The position numbers were made by a program, and so were the translations under genes. The notes below the pieces were generated by a model. The model worked only from the letters and a program-made list of their open reading frames with translations. It ran no database searches and was not told the origin of the DNA. Source: Hepsetus odoe (Eukaryota > Chordata > Actinopteri > Characiformes > Hepsetidae). From it: a stretch of 64,000 nucleotides of DNA. This document shows positions 1 through 11,903 of this stretch, piece by piece; positions within the stretch are counted from its first letter, which is position 1; each line of letters begins with the position of its first letter. The stretch lies in assembly GCA_017165825.1 (NCBI GenBank), contig CM029386.1, positions 16,817,415-16,881,414 of the forward strand. Direction: 5' to 3'.

Positions 1-1336
1 TGCTACATCTGATGAGTTTTAATTAACATCATAAGACCACAAACAGGGCATACAAATACGCAAATGGTGAGTTTTAGGAGCTTGCTATTATGCTATGATG
101 CAGTCAAATGAAGTCTTTAATCAATTAGCGTACAAATAGTCGAAATGAACCCTAAAAGAAACAACATGGCTCATCGGGTTCAAGTTTGGCATCTTGAATA
201 TGCTTTTTTCCTTTTTTTAATGTATTTATTGAATGATGTTTTTATATCAAAACCTAATGTTTAAGTGTTTGGCTTCTTAAAGTAAGGTTGGCGAGGCTCA
301 GGATGGGATATCAGGAAGCAGTGAAGCTAAAACATAGCTGCAGTGAAATTTGGTGACATTAAGTTTCATATCAAAAAGTAATGAACCCATTACCACCCCA
401 GTGACAGTTTAGTACTTTTTTTATGGATTTAGTAATATTCATATTCATAACTTCATCTATAGAGAGAGAAAAGACAGGCAGGGATTATTAGTCACATTAT
501 GTATGAGGACCATGTAGATCTGCAGTTCCTTGAAAAAATTATTGAATTACTTGGTTTACCAGCTCTCTCTATTATAAGCTGTCGCTGGTTATCATTTTGT
601 TATGTTTATTGCTTTTATAGCATAAACTTGTCAGCAACCTCATTTTGAAAGTTAATATTGAATAATTTCATTTTATTTTGAGCAGTTTTTTATTTTATTT
701 TTAGCATCCTATCTTCCAGTTCAGTTACTACCAACTGTGAGTGAAGACATTGGATGATGACTGTTATAAACACATCTATAGCTATTATGATTTCATTGGA
801 TCATATCTCGTGCTAAAAGGTTTCATCATGAGGTGACCTTCTGAGACACTCCCTTGGAGGCTGAAGTCAGATCTGTTTAATTTTAGTATTAAACATTGCT
901 TACAGAACCATGGACGATAAATAAATCACGGTATCAGTCTACACAGGACACACACATACACATCCACACCCATTCCCCCCTGATCTTACATATGGAAGCC
1001 ATACAGTCCACACAGGACGTGTGTAATATCCATCATAGGACATTGCCTTGCTCCATTTGGGGAAGGCACTGCATGCATATGTATTGTTCAGGTTTAAGTT
1101 ACAGTATAACAGTGAATTCTGAAAAGTATAAAGTTTGTTTATCGTCTGCTGCCTCAATTTGCAGAGTGTCCCTATGGGGGTAGAAGCAATAGTGGAAGAG
1201 TGATTTAATAGATGTATATTCATGCATGCACACATGTCCACACAATTCCAACTCATCTTAGCACACTGCATTTGATGGCTATATACGTAGGCAGCCTGCA
1301 ACACAAGCATAAGCTCTAATCTTGAAAAACAAACAG
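1..1336. other. left flank, no gene seen
   Basis: AT-rich unique-looking sequence with stop codons in all frames; short open frames near 900-1190 are CA-rich composition artefacts. I see no exon or repeat I can name. Confidence 0.6.
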
Positions 1337-1577
1337 TGAAGTGAAAGTGACTACATGTCTTTGTGCAACACGGCACAGCACACAGTTAACCACAACGAAA
1401 TTCAGCCTCTGCATTCAACCCGTACACGCGTGCAGCGGGCAGCTATTTGAAGTGCCTGAGGGGGCAGGGATGGGGACGGTACCTTGCTCAAGGGTGCCTC
1501 AGGGTAACCTACTGGTCTGGAATGCGAACCAATGACCCTCTGATCCTGGGTTCCCTAAGCACAAGGCCACCGCTGCC
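1337..1577 (-). mobile_element. tRNA-derived SINE, family A, near full length
   Basis: Family A on its own strand: head GGCAGCGGTGGCCTAGTGG (A box), B box GGTTCGAATCCC, body TGAGCAAGGTACCGTCCCC, then GTGCTGTGCTGTG and tail TCACTTTCACTT. This copy is reversed: the tail comes first on the plus strand, and the head ends at GGCCACCGCTGCC. Confidence 0.8.
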
Positions 1578-1605
1578 TCAAAATACAGTTTCAGGATGTA
1601 AGTCT

Positions 1606-1815
1606 CTACATTTATGGAATTAGCAGACACTCTTATCCCAGGACAATTTCCATGTCCTAGTACAGGGACAGACAACTGCCACCTGCAGCAACTCGGGGTT
1701 GAGGGTCTTGTGCAGGAACTGAATGTTGGTAGCACTGGAGGTGGGATTCGAACCTGTGACCTGTTGGTCCATAGGTTCATAGACAGGTCCGTATCTCACC
1801 AGACCACCACCTCCA
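1606..1815 (-). mobile_element. tRNA-derived SINE, family B
   Basis: Family B, read on its own strand: head GGTGGTCTGGTGAGA-like, B box GGTTCGAATCCC, tail ending in GAGTGTCTGCTAATTCC. This kind of tail is shared with LINEs in many fish. Reversed here. Confidence 0.72.
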
Positions 1816-2111
1816 AACCAAAGAGCTAATTCCAGTAATGCAAGAAGACAGAAGTTGTTTCATTAAGTTCATGACTTTCTGTTGACATGAGGAACCCTAA
1901 ACTAAAAGGATTATCACCTAAACTAAAGGGATGATAACAAGGCAAGCCAGTGGGGAGACCGTATGAGGCTCTGTGCTATTCACCAAACCAGTGGAGGCAG
2001 TACGATGCTCTGTGCTATTCAGTTCCTACCCAAACATTTTCAAACCAAGCAAACCCCCTTGTTGTAATTTCCTAAAGGCAGCATGATTTTACACCCTGCC
2101 ATGCTGCAAAA

Positions 2112-2305
2112 CATTTACATTTACGGCATTTAGCAGACCCTCTTATTCAGAGTGACTTCCATGTCCTGATTACAGGGACAGTCCCCCTGGACCAACTCCA
2201 GGTTAAGGGTCTTACTCAGTGGTGGTAGTGTTAGAGGTGGGATTCAAACCTAGGACCTCTTGATCCAAAGGTCAGCACCCTACCACTAGACCACCACCAC
2301 GCCAC
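2112..2305 (-). mobile_element. SINE family B
   Basis: TTTACGGCATTTAGCAGACC tail at the left and GGTTTGAATCCC (as GGGATTCAAACC) further right; the head ends CCACTAGACCACCACC. It lies about 100 nt from the tRNA-Arg gene. Confidence 0.75.
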
Positions 2306-2409
2306 CGACACCCTATACCAGTCCTATTGTTTATCGGTGCTCTTCCAGTAGGTTGTAGATGCAGGCCAAGAAGCATCATAGTATCTGTTAGAAGGGATTT
2401 TTAAAAACA

Positions 2410-2499
2410 CGACTCTGGTGGGACTCAAACCCACAACCCATGAATAACATATTCCTTTGCTCTAGAAGTCCAATGCGCTATCCATTGCACCACAGAGCC
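2410..2499 (-). tRNA. tRNA-Arg(TCT) with intron
   Basis: The minus strand starts GGCTCTGTGGTGCAATGG (acceptor stem, then A box TGGTGCAATGG) and ends CCCACCAGAGTCG, which pairs with the 5' end. The anticodon TCT is at 2464-2466, followed by an intron of about 17 nt, as in most vertebrate tRNA-Arg(TCT) genes. The T arm is GTGGGTTTGAGTCCCAC. A run of Ts (2403-2407 on the plus strand as A) lies a few bases downstream as Pol III terminator. One anticodon-stem pair may be a T-T mismatch. CCA is not encoded, as expected in eukaryotes. Confidence 0.88.
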
Positions 2500-2783
2500 A
2501 CAAATACTGCCGCAAAAAATGTTCAGAAATTTTTTGAGGAGCATGACAAAGAGTTCATGTGATAACTTGGGCCTCCAGACTCCCCAGATGTGAAGGCAAG
2601 TGTCTGAGGGATGTGCTAGACAAACCGGCCCAAATTATAAAGGGCGCAAATTGCAGATTACAGGATTTACAGGATCTGGTGCTGTTATAATCTATTTAAA
2701 TATTATGTCTGATTAATTATTGCTCACATATGATTTTTAAAGCTCTCCACCTCCATATTGCATAACATATTTTGTAATATATA

Positions 2784-3316
2784 CAGCACTGTTAAGGTTT
2801 AGGCAGGTGTGGAAAAAATGCTGTGAACAAGAACACTTTAAATATAAATAATTGTTATTTTGATCAATTTACAAAATGCAAAGTGAGCGAACAAAAGAAA
2901 AATCTAAATCAGATCAATATCTGGTGTTACTACCTTTTGCCCTTCAAACCAGCATCAGTTCTTCTGGCCCCACAGAGCCCTAGTCTCAACATCATCCAGT
3001 GTGTCTGGATCACAGGAAAGAGACAGGATGTGAGGAAGCTACATCCACAGAAGATCTGTGGTTCGTTCTCCAAGATGTCTGGAACAACCTACCAGCCGAG
3101 TTCCTTCAAAAACTGTGTGCAAGTGTACCTAGAAGAATTGATGCATTTTCTGAAAAACAAGAATGATCACACAAATATTGAGGCCCCGATTTGGGTCTCT
3201 TTTTTTAATTCACTACATTTTGTTGATTGATGAAAATAAATGATTCACTTCCATTTCTGAAAGCATTCTTTGTTCACAGCATTTTCACACCTGCCTAAAA
3301 CTTCTGCACAGTACTG
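2784..3316 (+). mobile_element. Tc1-derived MITE, copy 1
   Basis: 533 bp bounded by TA. The terminal inverted repeats begin CAGCACTG and end CAGTACTG, each running into GGCAGGTGTG-type sequence and CTGTGAACA. The interior encodes a remnant of a Tc1 transposase C-terminus (STEDLWFVLQDVWNNLPAEF) on the plus strand. It is a deletion derivative, and is the same family as the copy at 50726-51272 but in opposite orientation. Confidence 0.8.
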
Positions 3317-4129
3317 TATCTATATATATATATATTTATATAAAGCACCAGTGCTAGTTATCATGATGTGCCAGTTTTAAAGGAAACCCATAGGAAGACC
3401 CCTTGTGCTTATAGGCATATAGGTAAATATATGCGGCTTCTAATGAAAGCCACTCCACATGCTTGCCTGACTACTCTAGGCTTGTCAGGGGAAGCCTCAT
3501 GTGTTCGTGCAACCACACACATACACACATCCCAGGAGCTTTGCCACCACCCTGTTTGCACACACACTGAACTGCCTCTGCAAATAGAAACCGGGAAAAA
3601 CAGAAGACCTGCTCCAACAGAGCAACCCTCCCCCGGCGTCTGTGTATTCTTCCTTAACCCAAGTGAGATCATTACTGAGAGAATAGATAGCACTGTGTTT
3701 TAGCGATGATATGATTTTTGCTTGGCTAAGAAAGATGGCTTACCTTCGGGAGAAAGAATGTAATGCCTCAGCTTGTTAACAGCTTGTTGTTTTCCAAGTA
3801 TGTTGAAAATTGTAGATGTTTCAATATCTGCACCTACAGCATGAGGTGCATTAACATGGACAGCGTTTTATTAATGAGTTTCTCTGAATTTAGTGAAAGA
3901 AACATTTATAATGGAAGCTAACGGTCTTCCATAATGCAGTAAAGCTCTGCCCTTTTGGCACCGTATGTAAGTGTGCTGGAGTTAGTGACCGTGCATGGGA
4001 ATGACTGAGTAATGTCTGAAGTAATCGATCGTATGCTACTGGCAAATCAGGCTGAGGCATTCAATTAAATCTGACCTTAAATATCTGCCCATTGGCTTCC
4101 ATGATAATTATTAAGAGTTGACTTAACAT
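3317..4129. other. intergenic, no gene seen
   Basis: Contains a short (TA)n run at 3322-3345 and otherwise unique-looking sequence. An open frame at 3368-3703 lacks any recognisable domain. Likewise 4331-5205 shows only a short CT/CA tract near 4650. Confidence 0.55.
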
Positions 4130-4330
4130 GGGGCACCGGTGGCCTAGTGTTTAGGGAGTTGGCCCAGGATTAGAAGATCATGGAGTTTGAATCCCAGACC
4201 AGTAGGTTGCCCTGAGGTACCCTTGAGCAAGGCACCATCCCCGTCACTGCTCCCGGACAGCTTTAAATAGCTGCCCAGCTGCGTGTTTGTGTGTGGATTA
4301 ATGCAGAGTTTCATTTCAGTATTCACTTTT
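4130..4330 (+). mobile_element. SINE family A
   Basis: Head GGGGCACCGGTGGCC and B box GTTTGAATCCC, body GAGCAAGGCACCATCCCC; the tail is degraded. In the flank beyond the anos1 3' end. Confidence 0.75.
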
Positions 4331-5205
4331 CAACCTGGCTAATCAGAAAGCACCTCATAAAAAATGTCATTTTTTGTACATTTAGTTTCAATCACTTACG
4401 GTTTAATGTTAAAGCTCTAGCTTGAAAGTGCTTTATATAAAAGCATCTGATAAATGAGTAAATGTAATGTAAAACCATAATATTCTACTCAGGAAGTAGG
4501 GTGTAAGGACTTTAATAATAAAAAATATGTACATTACACTTTTGTGTTTTTTAAACCAGGGGAATTTAAATTCTATCTTACACAAAATCTCCATGTGAGG
4601 TGTGTTTAATTAAGTGAGGTTTCTAGGTAGGGAATACAGTTCCACTGTATGTCTCTCTCTCTCACTCACACACACACGCACCAGCATAACATGCGTAGTG
4701 TATACACAAATAAATAAGAACATTTAGTATATACATGAATTACAAGACAGCATCGCAACAAATAATTCTACAGCATAGGAAGCACAGAGAAAAACATTAA
4801 CAGCACATTTCAAACCAAAATGTCATTCAGAGTTGATAATCAATATTGTCATCGTTTTCTCTTTCGGTGCAGCGAGCGATAGCTGTAAGGAGACAGAGGT
4901 AAAGGTGCATGTCCCACAGACCCACCGAGGGGAATTCACATGCAGAGGCGCTGAAAACCACACACACCACTTCGGGACACTTCACTTCATTCGGAGGAGG
5001 CCAAGCAAAGCATGCGATACTTTATTTTTCCCTTGTTTTTTCTTACTTTTTTGCTGAACGCAGGTCATAGAGTGGGAGATTAACAGTCAATTTCCTTTTA
5101 AGTACCATTCCAAACGAAGGAAATATTGAAGCAGAATTTTCTTCAAAAAAACAATACCCTCCTCTACTAGATTATTATTTTGTGTCCATTTTTATCACCG
5201 TTACT

Positions 5206-5545
5206 TTATTCTTTTAATGTCGCCATTGATTTCTCACCACCATCCAAATGGTCCTTGCCTAGCTCTCTCATGGATTGTTCTCCATTGTTAGGAATGTCTT
5301 TCAAATTTTCCTCCTCACAGTCAGATGTTGAAGGGTTATGATCTGCTCCAGAGAGCGCTAAAAGCTTATCCACCCTGCGTTCTTTGGTTCTTTTGTGTTC
5401 TTGGGGTTCTGAGGGAGGCTGGATAGAGGCTCGGGGATGGTTCACTTCACCGTTTCAGTGCTGCTCGGCCAGGATCTCTGTGTTGCTTTTCACCTTAGGA
5501 GTCTGCAGATGAACAAGGCGTTAGTTCCGCCGATATTTCTTGGCC
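5206..5545 (-). pseudogene. unidentified pseudogene-like reading frame
   Basis: Reading minus from about 5545 down to TAA near 5206, one frame stays protein-like for over 100 codons, broken only by two in-frame stops. It includes MKIVAKKYRRN, then TPKVKSNTEILAEQH, then KRTKERRVDKLLALSGAD, then a Glu/Asn-rich end. The composition (charged, low hydrophobic) and single frame suggest a decayed processed copy or old coding exon. I do not recognise the family. No splice sites or promoter are apparent. Confidence 0.35.
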
Positions 5546-5721
5546 ACAATTTTCATTGTTTCATTATCATTATTCAATCAATTGGATGTAAATCCTGCAG
5601 AGTATTGCTCTGTATAGAACTGATGTCAGAATCATTTAATGCTACTTCACTGCAGAACTATGAATAAACTGCCTGATGCTGGTTTTTAAGATGGACAGAT
5701 ACACCCACTTAATAGTTTATC

Positions 5722-5965
5722 GGGGCAGTGGTGGCCTCATGGTTAGTATTTAGGTTACTGGCCCCAGGATCATAAGGCTGTGGGTTCGAATCCCAGACCA
5801 GTAGGTTTCTCTGAGGTACCCTTGAGCAAGGTACTGTCTCCATCACTGCTTCCCGGGTGCTTTCAATTGCTGCCCCTGCTGCATGTGTGTGGTTAAAAAT
5901 GTAGAGTATCCATTTTGTTGTGTGCTGTGCTGTGTTTCACAATGAAAATGGTCACTTTCACTTCA
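5722..5965 (+). mobile_element. SINE family A
   Basis: Near full length, from GGGGCAGTGGTGGCC to GTCACTTTCACTT, with a perfect B box GGTTCGAATCCC. Confidence 0.82.
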
Positions 5966-6090
5966 TCATTACCAACAGTACATCAAGTCTCAGAAGGTCC
6001 AATTTTAATTTTTGACAGTAAATAAAATTCATATTCTGAATAGCCACTGGTTCTTATTACCACCGCTGCACAGAAATCTGATTCTTTGCA

Positions 6091-6252
6091 CGTTTACATT
6101 TACGGCATTTAGCAGACGCTCTTGTATCCAGAGCGACTTCATGTCTAGTTACAGGGACAGTCCCCTGGAGGTCTTGCTCAGGGACAGTGGTGCAGGAGGG
6201 ATTTGAACCTGGGACCTCTTGAGCCATAGGACCACTAGACCACCACCTCCCC
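6091..6252 (-). mobile_element. SINE family B just beyond the anos1 stop
   Basis: Same layout, with internal deletion; ends CCACTAGACCACCACCTCC. It lies 72 nt past the anos1 stop codon and so may be in its 3' UTR, in sense orientation. Confidence 0.75.
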
Positions 6253-6323
6253 ACATTTCAGCATTTCCCATCAAAGCACTCAGTACAAACATGACCTTCC
6301 AAAATTTAGCACAAGTGATTGAA

Positions 6324-6507
6324 TTAAGTGATGCTGAAGTGCTTATTAAGGTTGGAGTGCTTACTGTACTGCAGGACGGGTCTGGTGTGACCTGGAGTCT
6401 GGAAAGTCCTGGAAGTGGTTGGACCTTGTCCACCTGTGGTCATCACTCCAACTTCCAGCCTGTATAGGGATGCCAGTTGCAAACCAGAGACACAGAGTAT
6501 TTCGCTC
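6324..6507 (-). pseudogene. anos1: anos1 exon 13: end of FnIII-4 and C-terminus, start of exon out of phase
   Basis: The acceptor is ttctcttaccag, preceded by a long CT-rich tract. The recognisable frame (SGLQLASLYRLEV, human PNLRPSTLYRLEV) runs to a TAA at 6324-6326. Exon 12 ends in phase 0 but this frame begins at the second base, and the first segment is two bases shorter than in human, so two bases appear lost between 6489 and 6507. The C-terminal tail after TFQTP diverges from human and its end is less certain; an extra downstream exon is possible. Confidence 0.78.
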
Positions 6508-6539
6508 CTGGTAAGAGAAAGAAGAGAAGGAGAAGAGGG

Positions 6540-6574
6540 AAGAGAGAGAGAGGGAGAGGGAGGGAGAGAGGGAG

Positions 6575-6608
<34 letters not shown>
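6540..6608. repeat. (GA)n microsatellite upstream of anos1 exon 13
   Basis: GA/GGA-rich repeat; on the minus strand it is a CT tract upstream of the exon 13 acceptor. Confidence 0.9.
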
Positions 6609-6612
<4 letters not shown>

Positions 6613-6905
6613 TCTATATGAATATGATACAAACTGTAGGGATTAAGGACTGAGAGCAACTGACTGGAGTCCATGTTTTCAGGAAACTCAAACTTGATAG
6701 GGCCCACTGTTCTCTACTTTCTTTTTTTTTCAGTCCCTTTTTATCAGCTTTTTCGTATTAGCATATATGAAGTAGCAACAGAAGGGAGGGGAGAAAGATG
6801 TTACTCTCAAACGTTCAAGCAAGCACTACAGCAACTTCAGGAAACTCATAAGATCTGCTGTTGATCTTAAGATGGGTGTCCTATTCTGTTGAATGAAAAC
6901 GTGAA

Positions 6906-7109
6906 AAGGGTGCTGGTGGTCTAGTGGTAGGATACTTGCCTCTGAGATCTATGGATCCAGAGTTCCCGGTTTGAATCCACCTCTGCTTTTCTACCACACT
7001 GGGTCCTAGGCAAGACCAGCAACCTGAGTGTCTCAGGGATTGTCCCTGTAATTAGGACCTGTAAGTCGCTCTGGATAAGAGTGTCTGCTAAATGCCGTAA
7101 ATATAAAAG
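6906..7109 (+). mobile_element. SINE family B in anos1 intron 12
   Basis: GTGCTGGTGGTCTAGTGG head, GGTTTGAATCCACC B box and tail GTCGCTCTGGATAAGAGTG followed by CTGCTAAATGCCG. Confidence 0.78.
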
Positions 7110-7671
7110 CTATTCCTAGAAACTCATGCCTAGTTTTAGCCTCCAGCTCCTTTATTTTAAGCTTCACATGCAGATTGTGGCAAACTGGAAAATTCCACCG
7201 CAGGATACTCCATATGTCTAAAACAGAAGACTGGTCCTTGTTCACCCCAGTTCTTTTCAAGGCCCGCATTTTAAATACAGCAAAGTAAAAAAATTTAACC
7301 AATTTGCTTGATGCATGCCAGACTATGAAACATTACAAATAAAATCATGTAGATGTGCAGTCTGTGCATAGAGTGCAAAAATACATTGTTCTTTTGGACA
7401 GCTTTTTTAAGATTACCCTTTCATAGGTCATTGACGATTCAAGTTCGGCCAACTTGGCTGTAGTGACTGATGCACATTTTCCAAGTTTAAAGTGGCATAA
7501 AATAAAAAACAAGAGTAAAAAAAAACAACTTTATGACCGCTAAAAACGACAGCTTCTTTGACCTTGCTAAAGCAGTAAAAAACATTCATTTGATCTGCAT
7601 CTACATATTTTTGCCATAATTTTTGTAGTTTTTGTAATTTTGTGCCATAATTAGCAATAGTAGAGTCTCAC

Positions 7672-7892
7672 CGGAGGCAGAATCTGAGACTGGGAGATGA
7701 GGCTGTTGGCGAGGTTGTTCTTGCGACTCTCGGCGGTGACCTCCGCCCAGGTAACCTGGTAGCCTGTGACCTGCTGAGATGATCGAGGCATGGCCACCAT
7801 CCAGGAAAACAGGCCAGTCACGTTGCCCTTGTGTACGGAGAAGGCTGCAGTGAGGTTTTCTGCCCTGGCCAAGACTTTTGGCGGGGCAGTAC
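7672..7892 (-). CDS. anos1: anos1 exon 12: FnIII-4
   Basis: 221 nt; acceptor ttcctttctccag, donor CCG|gtgaga; phase 1 in, phase 0 out. Strong matches are KVLARAENLTAAF, TGYQVTWAEVTAESR and SLISQSQILP, which parallel human TGFQVTWAEVTTESR and SIISQSQILP. NLT and NVT are potential N-glycosylation sites. The frame is clean. Confidence 0.96.
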
Positions 7893-9342
7893 CTGGAGAA
7901 AGGAATAATTTAAAGAGATCATTTAAATTTTGCACAGTTACACATAACAGTTTACACAGTTAACTCTTCAAAGCATGCTGTAATGTTTTAATTTCACTTT
8001 TTGCAGAACATGACTTTTTCTGATTGCGGCTTTTATAAACTCAGTTTTGCAGTCGGAAAAAGTTATTTTGAAATTGACAATAAAAAGAAAAGCCAAAATG
8101 TGAAGTCTAAACAGGGTATAATGAATTATAACTAATTTATGTAATTCATTGGAAGTATTGATAATATAGCAATTAGGGTTTTGATTTAACACTTTATAAG
8201 AGCAACTGTAGTGATGCTATCTCCTGATCAAGGAAAAGATGCTAATCTGTTGCTGTGTTCCCTGAGCCAGAAATATTCAGGTTTATAAAAACAAGTTTAG
8301 ACCGAACTGATGCAAAATAGTCTGTGAGCATCTGGGAGAGTGCTAACCTTGTTCTCCAGAACAAAGAATGGGTTTGGGGCTTCTTCCCTGAATGGTAGTG
8401 CAGGACGGGGTGAAGAAGGTGGTGCTCTCTGCCTGCGCCCGGCCCATGGAACCAGCTGGCTGGATAATGACTTTATACTTGCAGGAGAAATGAAGACCAG
8501 GCAGGCTGGCATAATTTTCCTGTAAAGCACAATATAAACAAGTTGGGATGGTCCCACCAAACGCGCCAGAGATCATCGAAAAAGAGCAAGCAGTAATAAA
8601 TATCTGGCGATGATACAATCAAATCAGAAGCGAGTCATTTAATAAGCTTCCAAGTGTGTAGTTAATACCAAAAGTAATATTTCAACGAAAGTTCAGCAGC
8701 ACAGTTTATGTACAGCATAGTTTTTCAGTTTAGGTGTAAAAATGTACTTTTTTTTTAATGTGAAAAATAGTAAATATCCTATACGGTAAACATTTTTAAT
8801 GTACAGTTACTTTTCCTTTTCTGCATTTTGCACAAAAAACAATGCCAGACTACCTTTCTTCCCCAATATATTAAACGTGAACTGCGCAATAAAATGAGCA
8901 GAAGATTTTCACATTCCCACGGACCATGTCTATTCATTTAAATCCAAGAAGCTTATATGATTTGACTTTAAATGTTAAATAATTTAATCATGATTCATAT
9001 TTGTTTCATTGATCAGCTTCTCTTACCAGCTTTAAAGGTTTTGTTACCCATGCAGTGGAACAGCATCGATTCTGCAGAAATGTTACAGCACTCTAACTTC
9101 CTCTTGCAGACCATATTCACAAAAAAAGTCACGTTCGAAGCAGGAGTAAGTATCTATCTTTTCATTTCCCTCCGCAAACAGGAACTCCTCCCTTCTCTTG
9201 GAACTTCTGGACATTTCCCATTCGGTCTTTCATCCTCGGACTGACCAATTGCTGTTTCTTGGTCAAATGTCTTAAATTTAAGTCTTTGCCAAAGTATCTC
9301 CTATCCTGTATATTCATGGGGTGAGGTATATGAAGAGGCTAC
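7893..9342. other. anos1 introns 10 and 11
   Basis: Apart from exon 11 at 8348-8519 I see AT-rich intron sequence with no named repeat. Confidence 0.6.
8348..8519 (-). CDS. anos1: anos1 exon 11: end of FnIII-3
   Basis: 172 nt; acceptor gtgctttacag, donor CAAG|gttagc; phase 0 in, phase 1 out. It begins ENY and continues to LHFSCKYKVIIQP (human LSFSCKYKVTVQP), ending in a Ser/Cys-rich tail CTTIQGRSPKP. The frame is clean. Confidence 0.95.
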
Positions 9343-9431
9343 CTGAGTGATGAGCTTCTCCTGGGTCCTGCTCCTATTATGCAAGCAGAACTCCGGGAAC
9401 CAGTGCACGCGGTAACGGCTCACATTCGGGT
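9343..9431 (-). CDS. anos1: anos1 exon 10: FnIII-3
   Basis: 89 nt; acceptor gttttcttttccag, donor CAG|gtagcc; phase 1 in, phase 0 out. The translation includes NVSRYRVHWFPEFCLHNR, matching human TVNRYHVRWFPEACAHNR. The frame is clean. NVS is a potential N-glycosylation site. Confidence 0.93.
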
Positions 9432-11903
9432 CTGGAAAAGAAAACAGGCGGTGGGTTTAGCCTTGAAAAACAGCTAAATTAGACACATCTGGCCCAAATC
9501 CATAACAAATGTATGACAAAGACTGACTGCACAATGCAGAAAGTGATATCATCCACGGTATAGTTTAAATAAAGAGATATAAATGGTCATAAATAGGCAA
9601 TTACCATTAAAGAGGTGATCCAACGATGCCCTTAAAATGTCTTTTTATCAGTTCGCCAGTTGTTAGACTGTTCTTGAAGAATTTGTCAGCGTTACACAAC
9701 TTTTACATTATGTTCTTCACGGTTCTCCACTGTCGCAGAATTCATTTGCAATGTTGGTTCTTAAAAGAACCATCCATCTTTCAGCGAGCAAAGTGGTTCT
9801 TTTATGGCATCCCTCTTTAGACACCATTACTTTTAAGAGTGTCGGCTTATCCCACCAACTTATTTTGTAATCCATCATCATGTACTCTAAATAATGTGAG
9901 GCGGCACAAAATCCGGCCATGTTCTTTTGTTAAACAGAAATAAGACTGAAGTTGACCAATAAAAAAAAGGAATATGGATCAGGAATCATAATGTAGGGGT
10001 GTGTTGTGGACAGTTTTTTTTAAACATCGCTGGATATTTTCTGGTATTAAAATGCATGTTTGTAGTCAGGATCTCTTACAGGAATCCATATATGGGGAAC
10101 TGAAAAATAAATCTATATGAATCACTTCCTTCTGAAACAAATTCATGTAAGAAAGGGGGAAAAAAAAAAATCTTTCTTAAAATGTATCCAAGGCTTTACA
10201 GCATCACCACTGCTGTAATTCCAGTTGTTTTCAGAAGCGTGTTTTCCTTACAGTTTTGTACACCTAAATATGGAGGAGATACAAGGGCCTGCATTGACCC
10301 AGCAGGCTCTTTGAACTCTCAGATTCCAAATGATCAGGGCACAGCCAAAAATAATTGGCTGGCGTTTTTGCTGGAATGATAAGTGGATAGCAGTGGAAAT
10401 TGGTGACACATGAAATTATTGGTTAATACTTTTCCTGAAGTCTGATCTTTTGAAGGATATGATGGGTGGGTAGCGTTTCCAGGCATAAGCTAATGTGGTA
10501 AAAGTGAGATTTCAGGCTGACTTTAAAGCTGCAGTTGGTAAGACTGAGAAGAGGGTGGACTTAGCTTGGAAAAACTGAATGAGTTCAACTATTCATTATT
10601 ACTCTCCTCCCTCTCCACTGCGCCAGTCCTCTACCCAGAGGAGGCTGCAGTGCACGCCCAGCCTAACAACCACTACAACTAAATCAAGCAGGGGTAATTA
10701 CCTGTCAGGCAGAAATGCGACTAACTCGTCCATCGGTTTAAATCCTTCCAGTTCCTTCGGCTCTCTCCACACCTCCCTGAGAAAGCATTTCTGATCTTTA
10801 GCCTTGTTTATCTCAGGCTTGGCTCTTTCAGCTTGTTTTCTTCATCTCTTTGTCACATACACTGTTGTGAGCTAAAGAAGAATGAGCAGTTTACAGCGGC
10901 CAGTGGTTTTAATCCCCGTTTGTTTGCAAGCTCCTAAAATTGCTCGATACTGACCTTGACTGAGTGAGAGAATACGAGGGGGAGGGCGCTGCCCCCAGCG
11001 TGTGCATGAGAAGTGATTGACACTTTGTCAGACACGCTTCCAGACTCTAAATGGTTATTTTTATTCGGGGTGTAGATTCTTGCAAGCGGCATTAGAAACA
11101 TAAATGGGCTCCACAGAAAATCTATTTCAACGCTACTGCTGTCAGGACACGGTGTTAGTTTTTGCAAATAGCTTAAAAAGTTCTTTTGCTCAGTGCCACT
11201 TTATATTAAATAGAAAATGTAAATAATGTCTTATTCTTAACGGTGAGCTTAAATCCAATAATGCATTGCCATTTCTGCTTGAAATTGGCGTAAAGTACAT
11301 TTTAAGCTGATTTTCTTTAAACAGGTTTAGCTGTATTCCAGCACCGTGCGTAATATCCTTTGTCTGCTGAGTGACAACAATGACAACCAATCTTTATAAT
11401 GCACTGGAGTGATAAGCATGAGTAGAATTCCCTCTTCCCCATCCATTAGAAGGATTATGGATGCATTTGAACCGGGGCCAATTTAGACTCTTCTATTCAA
11501 ATGATTCATAGGCTTTATCCTTGGATGGTTGAGTGCAAAACTATGGCTTTTTTATGTCCATTTATAGTAGGTACAAAGTATGTTCATCTTCAAGGGCAGC
11601 AGAATGTACACCCAGGTTCAAATTTAAGATCCTTCACCAAGCAGTGCCACTGATATTGCCTCTTCGTCAGTACAGACCTGTTAGCACATGATCCAGATTA
11701 AACTGATTTGGCACAGCCAGCTATTGTTCTCTTTTAATTGGCCATAATCCCAAGCCTTAACTTCATGATAAGTGCTTTGTTTCATAAAAGACACATCCAT
11801 GTTTTGGATGCCTGGCAGGGGTCCTTTGCAAACTCAAAACACTGCAGTTTTCCCCCCAAAGCCCCTGACTTGGTGAAAACAAGATCCATCGCTTCCTTCA
11901 TAC
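9432..11903. other. anos1 intron 9
   Basis: A short palindromic stretch with repeated GGTTCTT/AAGAACC near 9745-9800 looks like a MITE fragment (a similar one lies at 18245-18300). The remainder is unique-looking, with no repeat or exon I can name. Confidence 0.55.

Noticed and set aside
6906..7000. Second tRNA gene
   Set aside because: The A- and B-box-like sequences belong to SINE family B, with a fused LINE-type tail and no complete cloverleaf. The same applies to all family A heads.
9626..9920. Small open frames around 9626-9920
   Set aside because: They cover a palindromic GGTTCTT/AAGAACC stretch typical of a MITE; no coding signal.
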